Shown: in pieces, positions 1-6,069 of the stretch
Layout: the number at the start of each line of letters is the position of its first letter
Position numbering within the stretch: the stretch's first letter is position 1
Source of the DNA: an uncultured Clostridia bacterium
GTDB lineage: Bacteria > Bacillota > Clostridia > TANB77 > CAG-508
Reading direction: 5' to 3'
Assembly: GCA_910589185.1 (NCBI GenBank)
Contig: CAJUSU010000028.1
Location: 1 to 14,574, forward strand
DNA: 14,574 nucleotides
Made by a program: the position numbers and the translations under genes
The notes under the pieces: model-generated
Seen by the model: the letters and a program-made list of their open reading frames with translations, nothing else
Told to the model about the DNA's origin: nothing
Databases searched by the model: none

Positions 1-1887
1 GAAAAAGGAACCCAAAAAGAAGTAAAAGAAAAAAATAAAAAATCAGAGCAAAATCCAAAAAAGAAATCTACTAAAAAAGAAGAAAAAGTAGAGTTAGGAA
101 AAGAAGTAATAGAAGATAAAAAAGAAGATGCAAAACAAATTATACAAGAAGTTGTAGAAATAATAGAAGAAAAAAAAGATATACCTTTAGAAAAAGACAA
201 TAAACAAGAAATAGATAAAGATAAAAAACAAGAAGAAGAAAAAGAAAATGCAGAGAATCAAAAGGTAGAAACAGAAAATGTAGAAAAAGATTCTCAACAA
301 TTTGTACAAGTAGAAAATAAAATAAAGAGCAAGAAAAAAGGAGTAATAATTACTTTAAGTATTGCTATCATATTTATTATTGTAGCTGTATTTTCCATTA
401 TTTTTGCACTAATGAATATTAGTAGTCAAAAAATCTTAAAAGGAATTTCTATATTAGGAATAGATGTTAGTGATTTAACGGTTGAAGAAGCAAGGCAAAG
501 AATTAATGATGCGATTAACCAGAAATTTTCTAATGCAAAAGATGGTATTGTATTAAAACATGGTGATTCAGAAGTTAGTGTAAATGCAAATACATTTAAT
601 GCAAAGTTTGACGTAGATAGTGCAGTAACAAAGGCCTATAATGTAGGTAGAGGAGGAAATATTGTAACTAATAATTATGAAATACTATGGACTAGGATTT
701 TTCAAAGAGAAATAGAATCAGAGCTTCATTGGGATGAAGAATTTATGAAAACAACAATTGATGATATTAATGCTAAAATGAAAGATGCTGTAGTAGAATA
801 TAGCTACTATATAGAAAACAAAAAATTAATTGTCGTAAGAGGTAAAGAAGGATATGTTATTCAAAAAGAGCAATTACAAAATCAAATTATTGAACAATTA
901 AAAAATATCCATAATCCTTATCAAGAAATTGAAATTCCTGTACAGAAAAGAAAACCAAGTGAAATTGATTTAGAAAAAATAAGAAATGAAATTTATAAAG
1001 AACCAAAAGATGCCTATGTAGAAAGAAATCCAACAAAAGTACATGTAGAAGAAAATGGAGTAGACTTTGGAATTTCAATGGAAGAAGCAAAAAAATTAAT
1101 TCAAGAAGAAAAAGAAGAATATGAAATTCCACTTAAAATAACAGAAGCTAAAAGAAAACTATCAGATTTAGGAGAAGAAGCTTTTGCAGATCAACTTGCT
1201 ACATTTTCAACAATTTATGATGCAAGCGCAGTTAACAGAGCGTATAATGTAGAATTGGCAACCAAAAAGATTAATGGAACAGTAATTATGCCAGGAGAAA
1301 CATTCTCATATAATAAAACAGTTGGCTCTAGAACAATAGAAGCAGGTTGGAAAGAGGGAACTGCTTATATCGCAGGAAAAGTGGTGCCAAGTGTTGGAGG
1401 AGGAGTTTGTCAAGTATCCTCCACTCTATATAATGCAGCATTACTTGCGAATCTAGAAATTACAGAAAGAACTAATCACACTTTTACAGTGGATTATGTA
1501 GCAGCAAGTAGAGATGCGACCGTATATTATGGAAGTTTAGATTTCTGTTTTAAGAATACAAGAACATATCCAATAAAAATTGTTGCATCAGCTAGAAATG
1601 GAGTATGCAAAATTAGTTTTCATGGAATAAAGGAAGAGGTAGAATATGAAATTGTTTTGCAATCCAAGATAACTTCTTATATTAACAATACAACAGTTTA
1701 TAAAGAAGATCCAAGTTTGGAAGCTGGAAGAGAAGTTGTAGAACAAATAGGCTTTAATGGCTGTAGAAGTGAAGGATATAAAATTGTAAAATTAAATGGA
1801 AAAATTATTTCCCAAACATTATTGTCAAAAGACACGTATAGTCCTCAAGAAAGAATTGTTAGAAAAGGAACAAAGATTGTTCAATAA
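1..1887 (+). CDS. VanW-family membrane-anchored cell-wall protein (5' end outside window)
   Basis: The reading frame is open from base 1, so the start lies upstream; the first in-frame ATG (412) comes after the membrane segment and is not the true start. The 628 residues visible comprise a cytoplasmic Lys/Glu-rich low-complexity tail (about 1-113), one transmembrane helix (about 114-137), an extracellular region starting with GISILGIDVS that resembles the putative peptidoglycan-binding domain PF12229 (about 148-390), and a VanW domain with MPGETFSYNKTVG (from 430) and GGGVCQVSSTLYN (466-478). The C-terminal stretch (about 555-628) resembles a G5 domain, ending in SKDTYSPQERIVRKGTK. VanW proteins occur in some vancomycin-resistance clusters, but most are chromosomal proteins of unknown biochemical role. 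No resistance genes lie nearby, so a general envelope role is the safe inference. A hairpin terminator follows directly. Confidence 0.9.
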   Translation, partial: EKGTQKEVKEKNKKSEQNPKKKSTKKEEKVELGKEVIEDKKEDAKQIIQEVVEIIEEKKDIPLEKDNKQEIDKDKKQEEEKENAENQKVETENVEKDSQQFVQVENKIKSKKKGVIITLSIAIIFIIVAVFSIIFALMNISSQKILKGISILGIDVSDLTVEEARQRINDAINQKFSNAKDGIVLKHGDSEVSVNANTFNAKFDVDSAVTKAYNVGRGGNIVTNNYEILWTRIFQREIESELHWDEEFMKTTIDDINAKMKDAVVEYSYYIENKKLIVVRGKEGYVIQKEQLQNQIIEQLKNIHNPYQEIEIPVQKRKPSEIDLEKIRNEIYKEPKDAYVERNPTKVHVEENGVDFGISMEEAKKLIQEEKEEYEIPLKITEAKRKLSDLGEEAFADQLATFSTIYDASAVNRAYNVELATKKINGTVIMPGETFSYNKTVGSRTIEAGWKEGTAYIAGKVVPSVGGGVCQVSSTLYNAALLANLEITERTNHTFTVDYVAASRDATVYYGSLDFCFKNTRTYPIKIVASARNGVCKISFHGIKEEVEYEIVLQSKITSYINNTTVYKEDPSLEAGREVVEQIGFNGCRSEGYKIVKLNGKIISQTLLSKDTYSPQERIVRKGTKIVQ

Positions 1888-1894
1888 AATAAGA

Positions 1895-1931
1895 GCTTAT
1901 ATATTGCAAATTTCAATATATAAGCTTTTTT
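1895..1931 (+). terminator. Rho-independent terminator after the VanW gene
   Basis: A perfect 12-bp stem (GCTTATATATTG at 1895-1906 with CAATATATAAGC at 1914-1925) has a 7-base loop and is followed by six T residues. It lies 7 bases after the stop codon. Confidence 0.85.
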
Positions 1932-1967
1932 ATTATAGAGAAAGTACTAGAAATTACAGGAAACTAC

Positions 1968-1997
1968 TTGACAAAAGGCTAGAAAGCGACTTATAAT
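1968..1997 (+). promoter_or_regulatory. Sigma-A-type promoter of the tRNA-Lys gene
   Basis: A consensus -35 TTGACA (1968-1973) and a consensus -10 TATAAT (1992-1997) are separated by 18 bases. They sit about 20 bases upstream of the mature tRNA 5' end, which fits a short 5' leader. Confidence 0.8.
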
Positions 1998-2016
1998 AAT
2001 AATGTTCAATTTATAT

Positions 2017-2092
2017 GCGCTATTAGCTCAGTTGGTAGAGCAGCAGACTCTTAATCTGATGGTCGGAGGTTCGACTCCTCTATGGCGCACCA
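2017..2092 (+). tRNA. tRNA-Lys (anticodon CTT)
   Basis: The 76-base cloverleaf can be folded by eye: acceptor GCGCTAT/ATGGCGC (one G-U pair), D arm GCTC/GAGC, anticodon loop CTCTTAA with anticodon CTT at 2050-2052, T arm GGAGG-TTCGACT-CCTCT, and an encoded CCA end. It decodes the AAG lysine codon. The top pair of the anticodon stem (27-43) is a G-A mismatch, while the other four pairs are Watson-Crick. It is a single gene with its own promoter and terminator, not part of a tRNA cluster within this window. Confidence 0.95.
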
Positions 2093-2097
2093 AATTT

Positions 2098-2137
2098 ACC
2101 TATTTAAAGTAAAATTTAAATAGGTATTTATTTTTTT
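2098..2137 (+). terminator. Terminator of the tRNA-Lys gene
   Basis: An 11-bp perfect stem (ACCTATTTAAA at 2098-2108 with TTTAAATAGGT at 2115-2125) and a 6-base loop are followed by ATTTATTTTTTT. Confidence 0.8.
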
Positions 2138-2202
2138 GCTTTATAAAGAAAATAATAACATAAAAATAATTAACATAAAATATAGCATTTTACAAAAAAA
2201 TA

Positions 2203-2211
2203 TGTTATAAT
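2203..2211 (+). promoter_or_regulatory. Probable extended -10 promoter of the small orphan gene
   Basis: TG at 2203-2204 is followed one base later by TATAAT (2206-2211), the extended -10 arrangement. The stretch 17 bases upstream (TAGCAT) is a poor -35, as expected for such promoters. It lies about 50 bases before the ATG at 2262. Confidence 0.5.
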
Positions 2212-2261
2212 TAATCTATGACACAGTAAAGTGCAAAAAAAAGAAAGCGGAGGAAGACAGC

Positions 2262-2486
2262 ATGAAAGAAGTTACAATTGAAAGAGCACACGTTTCTACA
2301 ATTAGCATTTCGGGAGAGATGAACGACATTGTGCGGGCAAAAATAGCACAGTTCCTACAGAAGGCGAATCAGTACAATGGAAAAATCCTTCAACGGCAGG
2401 AATTTTCGGACGGCGTCTTTTTAGAAATTCTTTTTGAGAACGAGGCAACACAGAAGGTCTGGGAGAGTTATATAGGCCTTCAGTAA
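2262..2486 (+). CDS. Small orphan protein in a GC-richer block
   Basis: A 74-residue protein starts MKEVTIERAH behind a good ribosome binding site (GCGGAGG, 8 bases upstream). I do not recognise the family. It has no cysteine, no signal peptide and no membrane segment. The composition suggests a small soluble alpha/beta protein with a central amphipathic helix (about NDIVRAKIAQFLQKANQ). Base use is unlike the neighbours: about 43% GC by hand count over 2281-2460, against well under 30% in parts of the adjacent corA, and it uses CGG arginine and CAG glutamine codons that are scarce elsewhere here. With its own likely promoter and closing hairpin it looks like a self-contained, probably transferred unit. 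It is clearly likelier to be coding than the overlapping reverse frame, because it has both a promoter and an RBS. Confidence 0.7.
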   Translation: MKEVTIERAHVSTISISGEMNDIVRAKIAQFLQKANQYNGKILQRQEFSDGVFLEILFENEATQKVWESYIGLQ

Positions 2487-2493
2487 CCGCTAC

Positions 2494-2520
2494 CACGGGG
2501 GGATGGATAATCCCCCCGTG
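2494..2520 (+). terminator. GC-rich hairpin after the small orphan gene (possible terminator without T tract)
   Basis: A perfect 10-bp stem (CACGGGGGGA at 2494-2503 with TCCCCCCGTG at 2511-2520) closes a 7-base loop. It lies 7 bases after the stop codon. The downstream bases ATTTATGTTC hold no continuous T run, so it may act as a weak terminator or as a 3' mRNA stabiliser. Its six-G/six-C stem is unlike every other terminator in the window. Confidence 0.6.
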
Positions 2521-2565
2521 ATTTATGTTCAAGAGGAACTTTTCAGTATACTAGAGAAACATACC

Positions 2566-2594
2566 TTGTAATTTTTAATATTTTAGAGTAAAAT
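2566..2594 (+). promoter_or_regulatory. Probable corA promoter
   Basis: TTGTAA (2566-2571) and TAAAAT (2589-2594) are separated by 17 bases, each one mismatch from the sigma-A consensus. They sit about 30 bases upstream of the corA start, leaving a short leader with no room for a Mg2+ riboswitch. Confidence 0.5.
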
Positions 2595-2623
2595 AGATAA
2601 CATAAAAAGAAGGGGTGATTATT

Positions 2624-3574
2624 ATGTTAGAAATGTATCAAACAGATTTACAAACAAATGAAACAAAAAAAACAACAAAATATGAGAGAGGAAATTGGAT
2701 TAACATGATAGCCCCGACCGAAAATGAAATTAAAACAGTTTGTGAGAAATTACAAATAAAAGAAGACTTTATTCGTTATGCTTTAGACTCAGAAGAAAAG
2801 GCCAGAATTGATATAGAAGACGAAGACAACACTATTTTATTTATTGTGGATGTTCCTATACGTGAAAAAGAAGGCGATAGTATGATTTATAGTACTATGC
2901 CGATTGGAACTATTTTTGTAAGAGACGACTATTTTATTACAGTTTCTTTAAAACAAAATCCAATCATTCAAGATATGGTTAAAAACAAAATGAAAAATAT
3001 TATTACGTATAAAAAAAGTAGATTTTTATTACAATTATTATATGCAAATTCATCTTTATATTTAACATTATTAAAGAAGATTAATAAGGAAACAGAAATT
3101 GCAGAATCAGTCTTAAAAGATTCTATGAAAAATAAAGAATTATTAAAATTATTAAGTTTAGAAAAGAGCTTGGTGTATTTTACTACTTCTTTAAAATCAA
3201 ATGAAGTAGTTATGGAAAAAACAATGAGAGGTAAAATTATTAAACTTTATGAAGAAGATGAAGATATTTTAGAAGATTCTATTATTGAAAATAAACAAGC
3301 GATTGAAATGGCAAAAATATATAGTGATATTTTAAATGGTACCATGGATGCTTATGCATCAATTATATCTAATAATCTAAATGGAGTAATGAAATATTTA
3401 ACATCTATTACCATTATTTTAGCAATTCCTACCATGGTTGCTAGTTATTGGGGAATGAATGTACCAGTACCACTTCAAGACAATCCATGGGGATTCCCTA
3501 TCATTTTTGCATTTTCAATTATTATAGCGATTATAGCTACCATATGGCTTAACAAAAAGGATATGCTAAGATAA
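2624..3574 (+). CDS. corA: CorA-family magnesium/divalent cation transporter
   Basis: A 316-residue inner-membrane protein of normal CorA length. It has a long cytoplasmic N-terminal alpha/beta and helical region (about 1-250), then two C-terminal transmembrane helices. Helix 1 ends in the family signature YWGMN (GMN at 277-279), which forms the ion selectivity filter. A short loop rich in Pro and Asp (PVPLQDNP) follows, and helix 2 ends in the basic tail WLNKKDMLR. CorA works as a pentameric Mg2+ channel gated by cytoplasmic Mg2+; some relatives carry Co2+, Ni2+ or Zn2+. I chose the ATG at 2624 because AAGGGGTGAT lies just upstream; the GTG at 2615 in the same frame is part of that Shine-Dalgarno site. 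The exact cation cannot be told from sequence. Confidence 0.93.
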   Translation: MLEMYQTDLQTNETKKTTKYERGNWINMIAPTENEIKTVCEKLQIKEDFIRYALDSEEKARIDIEDEDNTILFIVDVPIREKEGDSMIYSTMPIGTIFVRDDYFITVSLKQNPIIQDMVKNKMKNIITYKKSRFLLQLLYANSSLYLTLLKKINKETEIAESVLKDSMKNKELLKLLSLEKSLVYFTTSLKSNEVVMEKTMRGKIIKLYEEDEDILEDSIIENKQAIEMAKIYSDILNGTMDAYASIISNNLNGVMKYLTSITIILAIPTMVASYWGMNVPVPLQDNPWGFPIIFAFSIIIAIIATIWLNKKDMLR

Positions 3575-3651
3575 AAAGCGCAAAGTATAAAAATAGAAAA
3601 AATACGTATACTAATCATGAATCAAATTTTTATTTGAAGGAGGTATATGTA

Positions 3652-3840
3652 ATGAAAGTGATAGATAAAATTGCATTAGTCCTAGTTATTATAGGTGCTA
3701 TCGTATGGGGCATTATTGGAATTTTTAATTTTAATGTTGTAGACGCTATATTTGGAGTAGGCTCTATTATTAGTAAGATTATTTATATACTAGTTGGAAT
3801 TTCAGGACTATGGGCTATAAAAATATTATTTGATAAATAA
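3652..3840 (+). CDS. DUF378-family small membrane protein (YuzA-like)
   Basis: A 62-residue hydrophobic protein with two predicted transmembrane helices (about 7-26 and 40-59). The pattern matches the DUF378 family (YuzA of Bacillus): IALVLVIIGAIVWGIIGIFNF, then VDAIFG and IIYILVGISGLWAI. Function is unknown for the whole family. The ATG at 3652 is preceded by a full AAGGAGGT (3637-3644); a TTG at 3634 in the same frame lies upstream of that site and is not the start. It lies 77 bases behind corA with no terminator between them, so it may be cotranscribed. A strong terminator follows. Confidence 0.85.
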   Translation: MKVIDKIALVLVIIGAIVWGIIGIFNFNVVDAIFGVGSIISKIIYILVGISGLWAIKILFDK

Positions 3841-3844
3841 CAAG

Positions 3845-3890
3845 AAAAAATACAATTTATTATAAAAATAATAAATTGTATTTTTTATTT
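3845..3890 (+). terminator. Terminator after the DUF378 gene
   Basis: A long A/T-rich inverted repeat of 19 bp (3845-3863 with 3868-3886) has an AAAA loop and ends in a T-rich tail (TTTTTTATTT). Confidence 0.8.
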
Positions 3891-3914
3891 TCTCTAGCCA
3901 TATAGGCTTTTGTA

Positions 3915-3923
3915 TGATATAAT
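3915..3923 (+). promoter_or_regulatory. Extended -10 promoter of the ABC-F gene
   Basis: TGATATAAT: a TG one base ahead of a consensus TATAAT (3918-3923), about 31 bases before the ATG at 3955. The -35 region (TAGCCA at 3895-3900) is weak. Confidence 0.55.
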
Positions 3924-3954
3924 GTGACCTAGAATTTCAAAAGGAGGGAACAAA

Positions 3955-4794
3955 ATGCTTACTGCAACAGGTGTAACAGTTCGATTTGGAAAAAGAACAT
4001 TATTTGAAGACGTTAATATTAAATTCAATAAAGAATGTTGTTATGGAATTATTGGAGCAAATGGAGCTGGAAAATCTACTTTTTTAAAAGTATTATCAGG
4101 AGAAATAGAAGCAAGTAAGGGAGAAGTATCAAAAGAGAAAAATGAAAGAATATCTGTGTTAAAACAAGATCACTTTGCTTTTGAACAATATACCGTTATG
4201 GATACTGTCATCATGGGAAATAGTGAACTATATCAAATCATGAAGGAAAAAGATGAGATATATGCTAAACCAGATTTTTCAGAAGCGGATGGAATGAGAG
4301 CGGCTAAATTAGAAGAAAAATTTAGTGAACTAGATGGATGGAATGCAGAAGCAGATGCCGCAGTATTACTTAATGATTTAGGCGTTGAAGCGGACAAACA
4401 CTATAAATTAATGAGTGAATTAGAAGCAAAAGAAAAAGTAAAAGTGCTTCTAGCACAAGCATTATTTGGAAATCCAGATATTTTGCTATTAGACGAGCCT
4501 ACCAACGACTTAGATTTAAAAAGCATTAACTGGTTGGAAGAATTTTTAATTAACTTCGAAAATACAGTTATTGTTGTATCACATGATAGATATTTCTTAA
4601 ATAAAGTATGTACTCATATTGCAGATGTAGATTTTGGAAAAATTAAAGTATATCCAGGAAATTATGATTTCTGGTATGAATCTAGCCAACTTGCCTTAAA
4701 GAAGAAAAAATCAAAGAATTACAAGAATTTATTGCTAGATTTAGTGCGAATGCTTCGAAATCAAAGCAAGCAACATCTCGTAAGAAATCATTAG
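3955..4794 (+). pseudogene. YbiT-like ABC-F ATPase, 5' part of a frameshifted gene
   Basis: This is the first half of a duplicated-ATPase ABC-F protein (ribosome-associated translation factors, no membrane domain), closest to the E. coli YbiT type. Start: ATG at 3955 behind AAAGGAGGG. Visible parts are Walker A GANGAGKST (34-42), a Walker B block DILLLDEPTNDLD with Asp180-Glu181, and the switch region VVSHDR. The first signature region reads ELEAKEKVKVLL, lacking the usual SGGQ; YbiT relatives also deviate here. Homology runs to about residue 248 (SSQLAL), then the frame slips and 31 unrelated residues follow to a stop at 4794. The family sequence resumes in another frame from 4701. By comparison with YbiT about ten residues of the linker are missing, so an out-of-frame deletion of about 28 bases is likelier than a single-base error (inference). 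Confidence 0.8.
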
Positions 4795-5507
4795 AAAAAA
4801 TAGAGTTAGATGAAATTAAACCATCAAATAGAAAATATCCATATGTAGACTTCAAGCCTGATAGAGAACCAGGAAAAGAAATTTTACAGGTAAAAAATAT
4901 TTCTAAAACTATCAATGGTGAAAAAATATTAAATAATGTATCTTTTACAGTAAAGCAAGATGATAAAATTGCATTTTTAGCAGATAATGAAAATGCAAAA
5001 ACAGCGTTATTCCAAATTATAGCGGGGGAATTAGAACCTGATGAAGGAGAAATTATTTGGGGAACAACGATTACCAATAGCTATTTTCCAAAAGATAATA
5101 ATTATTTATTTGAGTCAGATTTATCCATTACAGACTGGTTAAGACAGTATTCAAAAGACCCAGATGAAACATATGTTAGAAGCTTTTTAGGAAGAATGCT
5201 ATTTTCAGGAGAAGAAGCACTAAAAAAAGTTAATGTTTTATCAGGTGGAGAAAAGGTAAGATGCGTACTTTCTAAAGTAATGCTATCAGGAGCAAATTTC
5301 TTGATTTTTGATGAACCAACGAACCATTTGGATATGGAATCTATCACAGCATTAAATGAAGGTATGAAAAAATTTAAAGGTAATATGTTATTTACGTCAC
5401 ATGACCATCAATTAACCCAGACAGTAGCAAATCGAATTATTGATATAAAAGCGGATCAAGTTATTGACAGAGAAGTAACATATAATGAATATCTAGGTGT
5501 AGAATAA
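4701..5507 (+). pseudogene. YbiT-like ABC-F ATPase, 3' part of the frameshifted gene
   Basis: The frame is open without stops from 4701 and encodes the rest of the same ABC-F protein: the linker EEKIKELQEFIARFSANASK and SKQATSRKK, then the second ATPase half with signature LSGGEKVR, Walker B FLIFDEPTNHLDMESI and switch LFTSHD, ending KYP..NEYLGVE-like at 5507. Its Walker A position reads DNENAKTAL, keeping the Lys but not the glycines. There is no start codon between 4701 and 5196 (ATT/ATC aside), and the ATG at 5196 lies inside the domain with only a badly spaced AGGA, so this half is probably not made on its own. Conservation without further stops suggests the break is recent or an assembly error. 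The zinc-ribbon gene starts 13 bases after the stop. Confidence 0.75.
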
Positions 5508-5520
5508 GGGGGAATAAAAG

Positions 5521-5895
5521 ATGTTTTGTAATAAATGTGGAGCAGAAGTAGATGCTACTTCAAAATTTTGTAATAAGTGTGGAGCAACAATAGAAGGAGG
5601 AACAGCTGGAACAGCAAGTATTGTTTTTAGGAGAGAGGGATCACTTGCAGCAGCACTAGTGCCAACAAAAGTATTTTTGGATAATAACTTAGTTGGCTCA
5701 TTAGGAGTAGGAGAAGAAATGACAATTACAACTACTGTTGGAAAACACCGTGTAGACTTTAATGTCATGGGTGGAAATGGTGGAGGAGAAGTAGAGATTA
5801 CCTCAGAACACCCAAATGTGAAAGTACTTTTTAAAGTAGCTATGGGAATGATTACAGCAAAACCTAAAATCATTAGTATACAAAATTTAGATTAA
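5521..5895 (+). CDS. Zinc-ribbon protein with C-terminal beta-rich domain
   Basis: A 124-residue soluble protein. It opens with a zinc ribbon, MFCNKCGAEVDATSKFCNKCG, whose four cysteines (3, 6, 17, 20) should bind one Zn2+. A Gly/Thr linker leads to a domain of about 90 residues rich in beta strands (residues about 33-124; FLDNNLVGSLGVGEEMTITT), which looks like a small beta-sandwich or PEGA-like fold, but I cannot assign it with certainty. The CxxC ribbon at the extreme N-terminus is common in uncharacterised Firmicutes proteins. The RBS is the GGGGG run at 5508-5512, which starts directly after the ABC-F stop, so the two genes were probably one transcript. A terminator follows. Function unknown. 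Confidence 0.85.
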   Translation: MFCNKCGAEVDATSKFCNKCGATIEGGTAGTASIVFRREGSLAAALVPTKVFLDNNLVGSLGVGEEMTITTTVGKHRVDFNVMGGNGGGEVEITSEHPNVKVLFKVAMGMITAKPKIISIQNLD

Positions 5896-5899
5896 AAAG

Positions 5900-5945
5900 A
5901 AAAATATATCGCAAGTAAGAAATGAAAGCGATATATTTTTATTTT
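5900..5945 (+). terminator. Terminator after the zinc-ribbon gene
   Basis: A 13-bp perfect stem (AAAAATATATCGC at 5900-5912 with GCGATATATTTTT at 5928-5940) has a 15-base loop and a T-rich tail. It starts 5 bases after the stop codon. Confidence 0.8.
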
Positions 5946-5966
5946 CTGGAAATTTAAAATGTTTGC

Positions 5967-5995
5967 TTGCATTTCCAAAGAACCTGTTATATAGT
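5967..5995 (+). promoter_or_regulatory. Probable tex promoter
   Basis: TTGCAT (5967-5972) and TATAGT (5990-5995) lie 17 bases apart. An alternative reading is an extended -10, TG-T-TATATA, at 5985-5993. Either places the transcript start near 6000, just ahead of the leader hairpin. Confidence 0.45.
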
Positions 5996-6009
5996 AATAG
6001 CTAGAAAAA

Positions 6010-6041
6010 GAGAAGTTATCTTCAAAAGAAGATGGCTTCTT
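6010..6041 (+). promoter_or_regulatory. Hairpin in the tex 5' leader
   Basis: About 13 paired positions (6011-6023 with 6028-6040, including two adjacent G-T pairs) close an AAAA loop; a further G-T pair at 6010/6041 is possible. It is followed by TAAAATG, not a T run, so it does not look like a terminator or attenuator. It ends 28 bases before the tex ATG, leaving the RBS (GAAAGGAA) free. Its role is unknown; transcript protection is one possibility. Confidence 0.45.
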
Positions 6042-6069
6042 AAAATGTAAGAAAGGAACTAAAGGAAAC

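Noticed and set aside
887..1132. Reverse-strand open frame inside the VanW gene
   Set aside because: It is a Leu/Phe-rich mirror of an A-rich coding strand, with no RBS and no family resemblance; the same holds for reverse frames inside tex, the ABC-F gene and the zinc-ribbon gene.
1..1887. VanW protein as a sign of a vancomycin-resistance cluster
   Set aside because: No vanA/B/H/X/Y-type ligase, dehydrogenase or dipeptidase gene is in the window, and VanW domains are widespread in Clostridia without resistance.
1796..1996. Overlapping + strand open frame across the VanW 3' end and its terminator
   Set aside because: It runs through the terminator hairpin, has no RBS, and is out of frame with a well-supported gene.
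2156..2180. Direct repeat TAACATAAAA (2156-2165 and 2171-2180)
   Set aside because: Two short A/T-rich copies 5 bases apart in a very AT-rich spacer are expected by chance and have no partner function nearby.
2017..2530. tRNA-Lys as an attachment site for an integrated element
   Set aside because: No integrase, and no repeat of the tRNA 3' end (GGTTCGACTCC region) beyond the GC-richer block.
2302..2532. Reverse-strand open frame over the small orphan gene
   Set aside because: It would have to read through the hairpin, has no promoter or good RBS, and the + strand frame has both.
2615..2623. GTG at 2615 as the corA start
   Set aside because: It lies within the Shine-Dalgarno sequence AAGGGGTGAT that serves the ATG at 2624.
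5196..5507. ATG at 5196 as the start of an independent ATP-binding protein
   Set aside because: It is in the middle of the second ATPase half, the frame is open and family-like for about 500 bases upstream, and the only AGGA is too close to the ATG.
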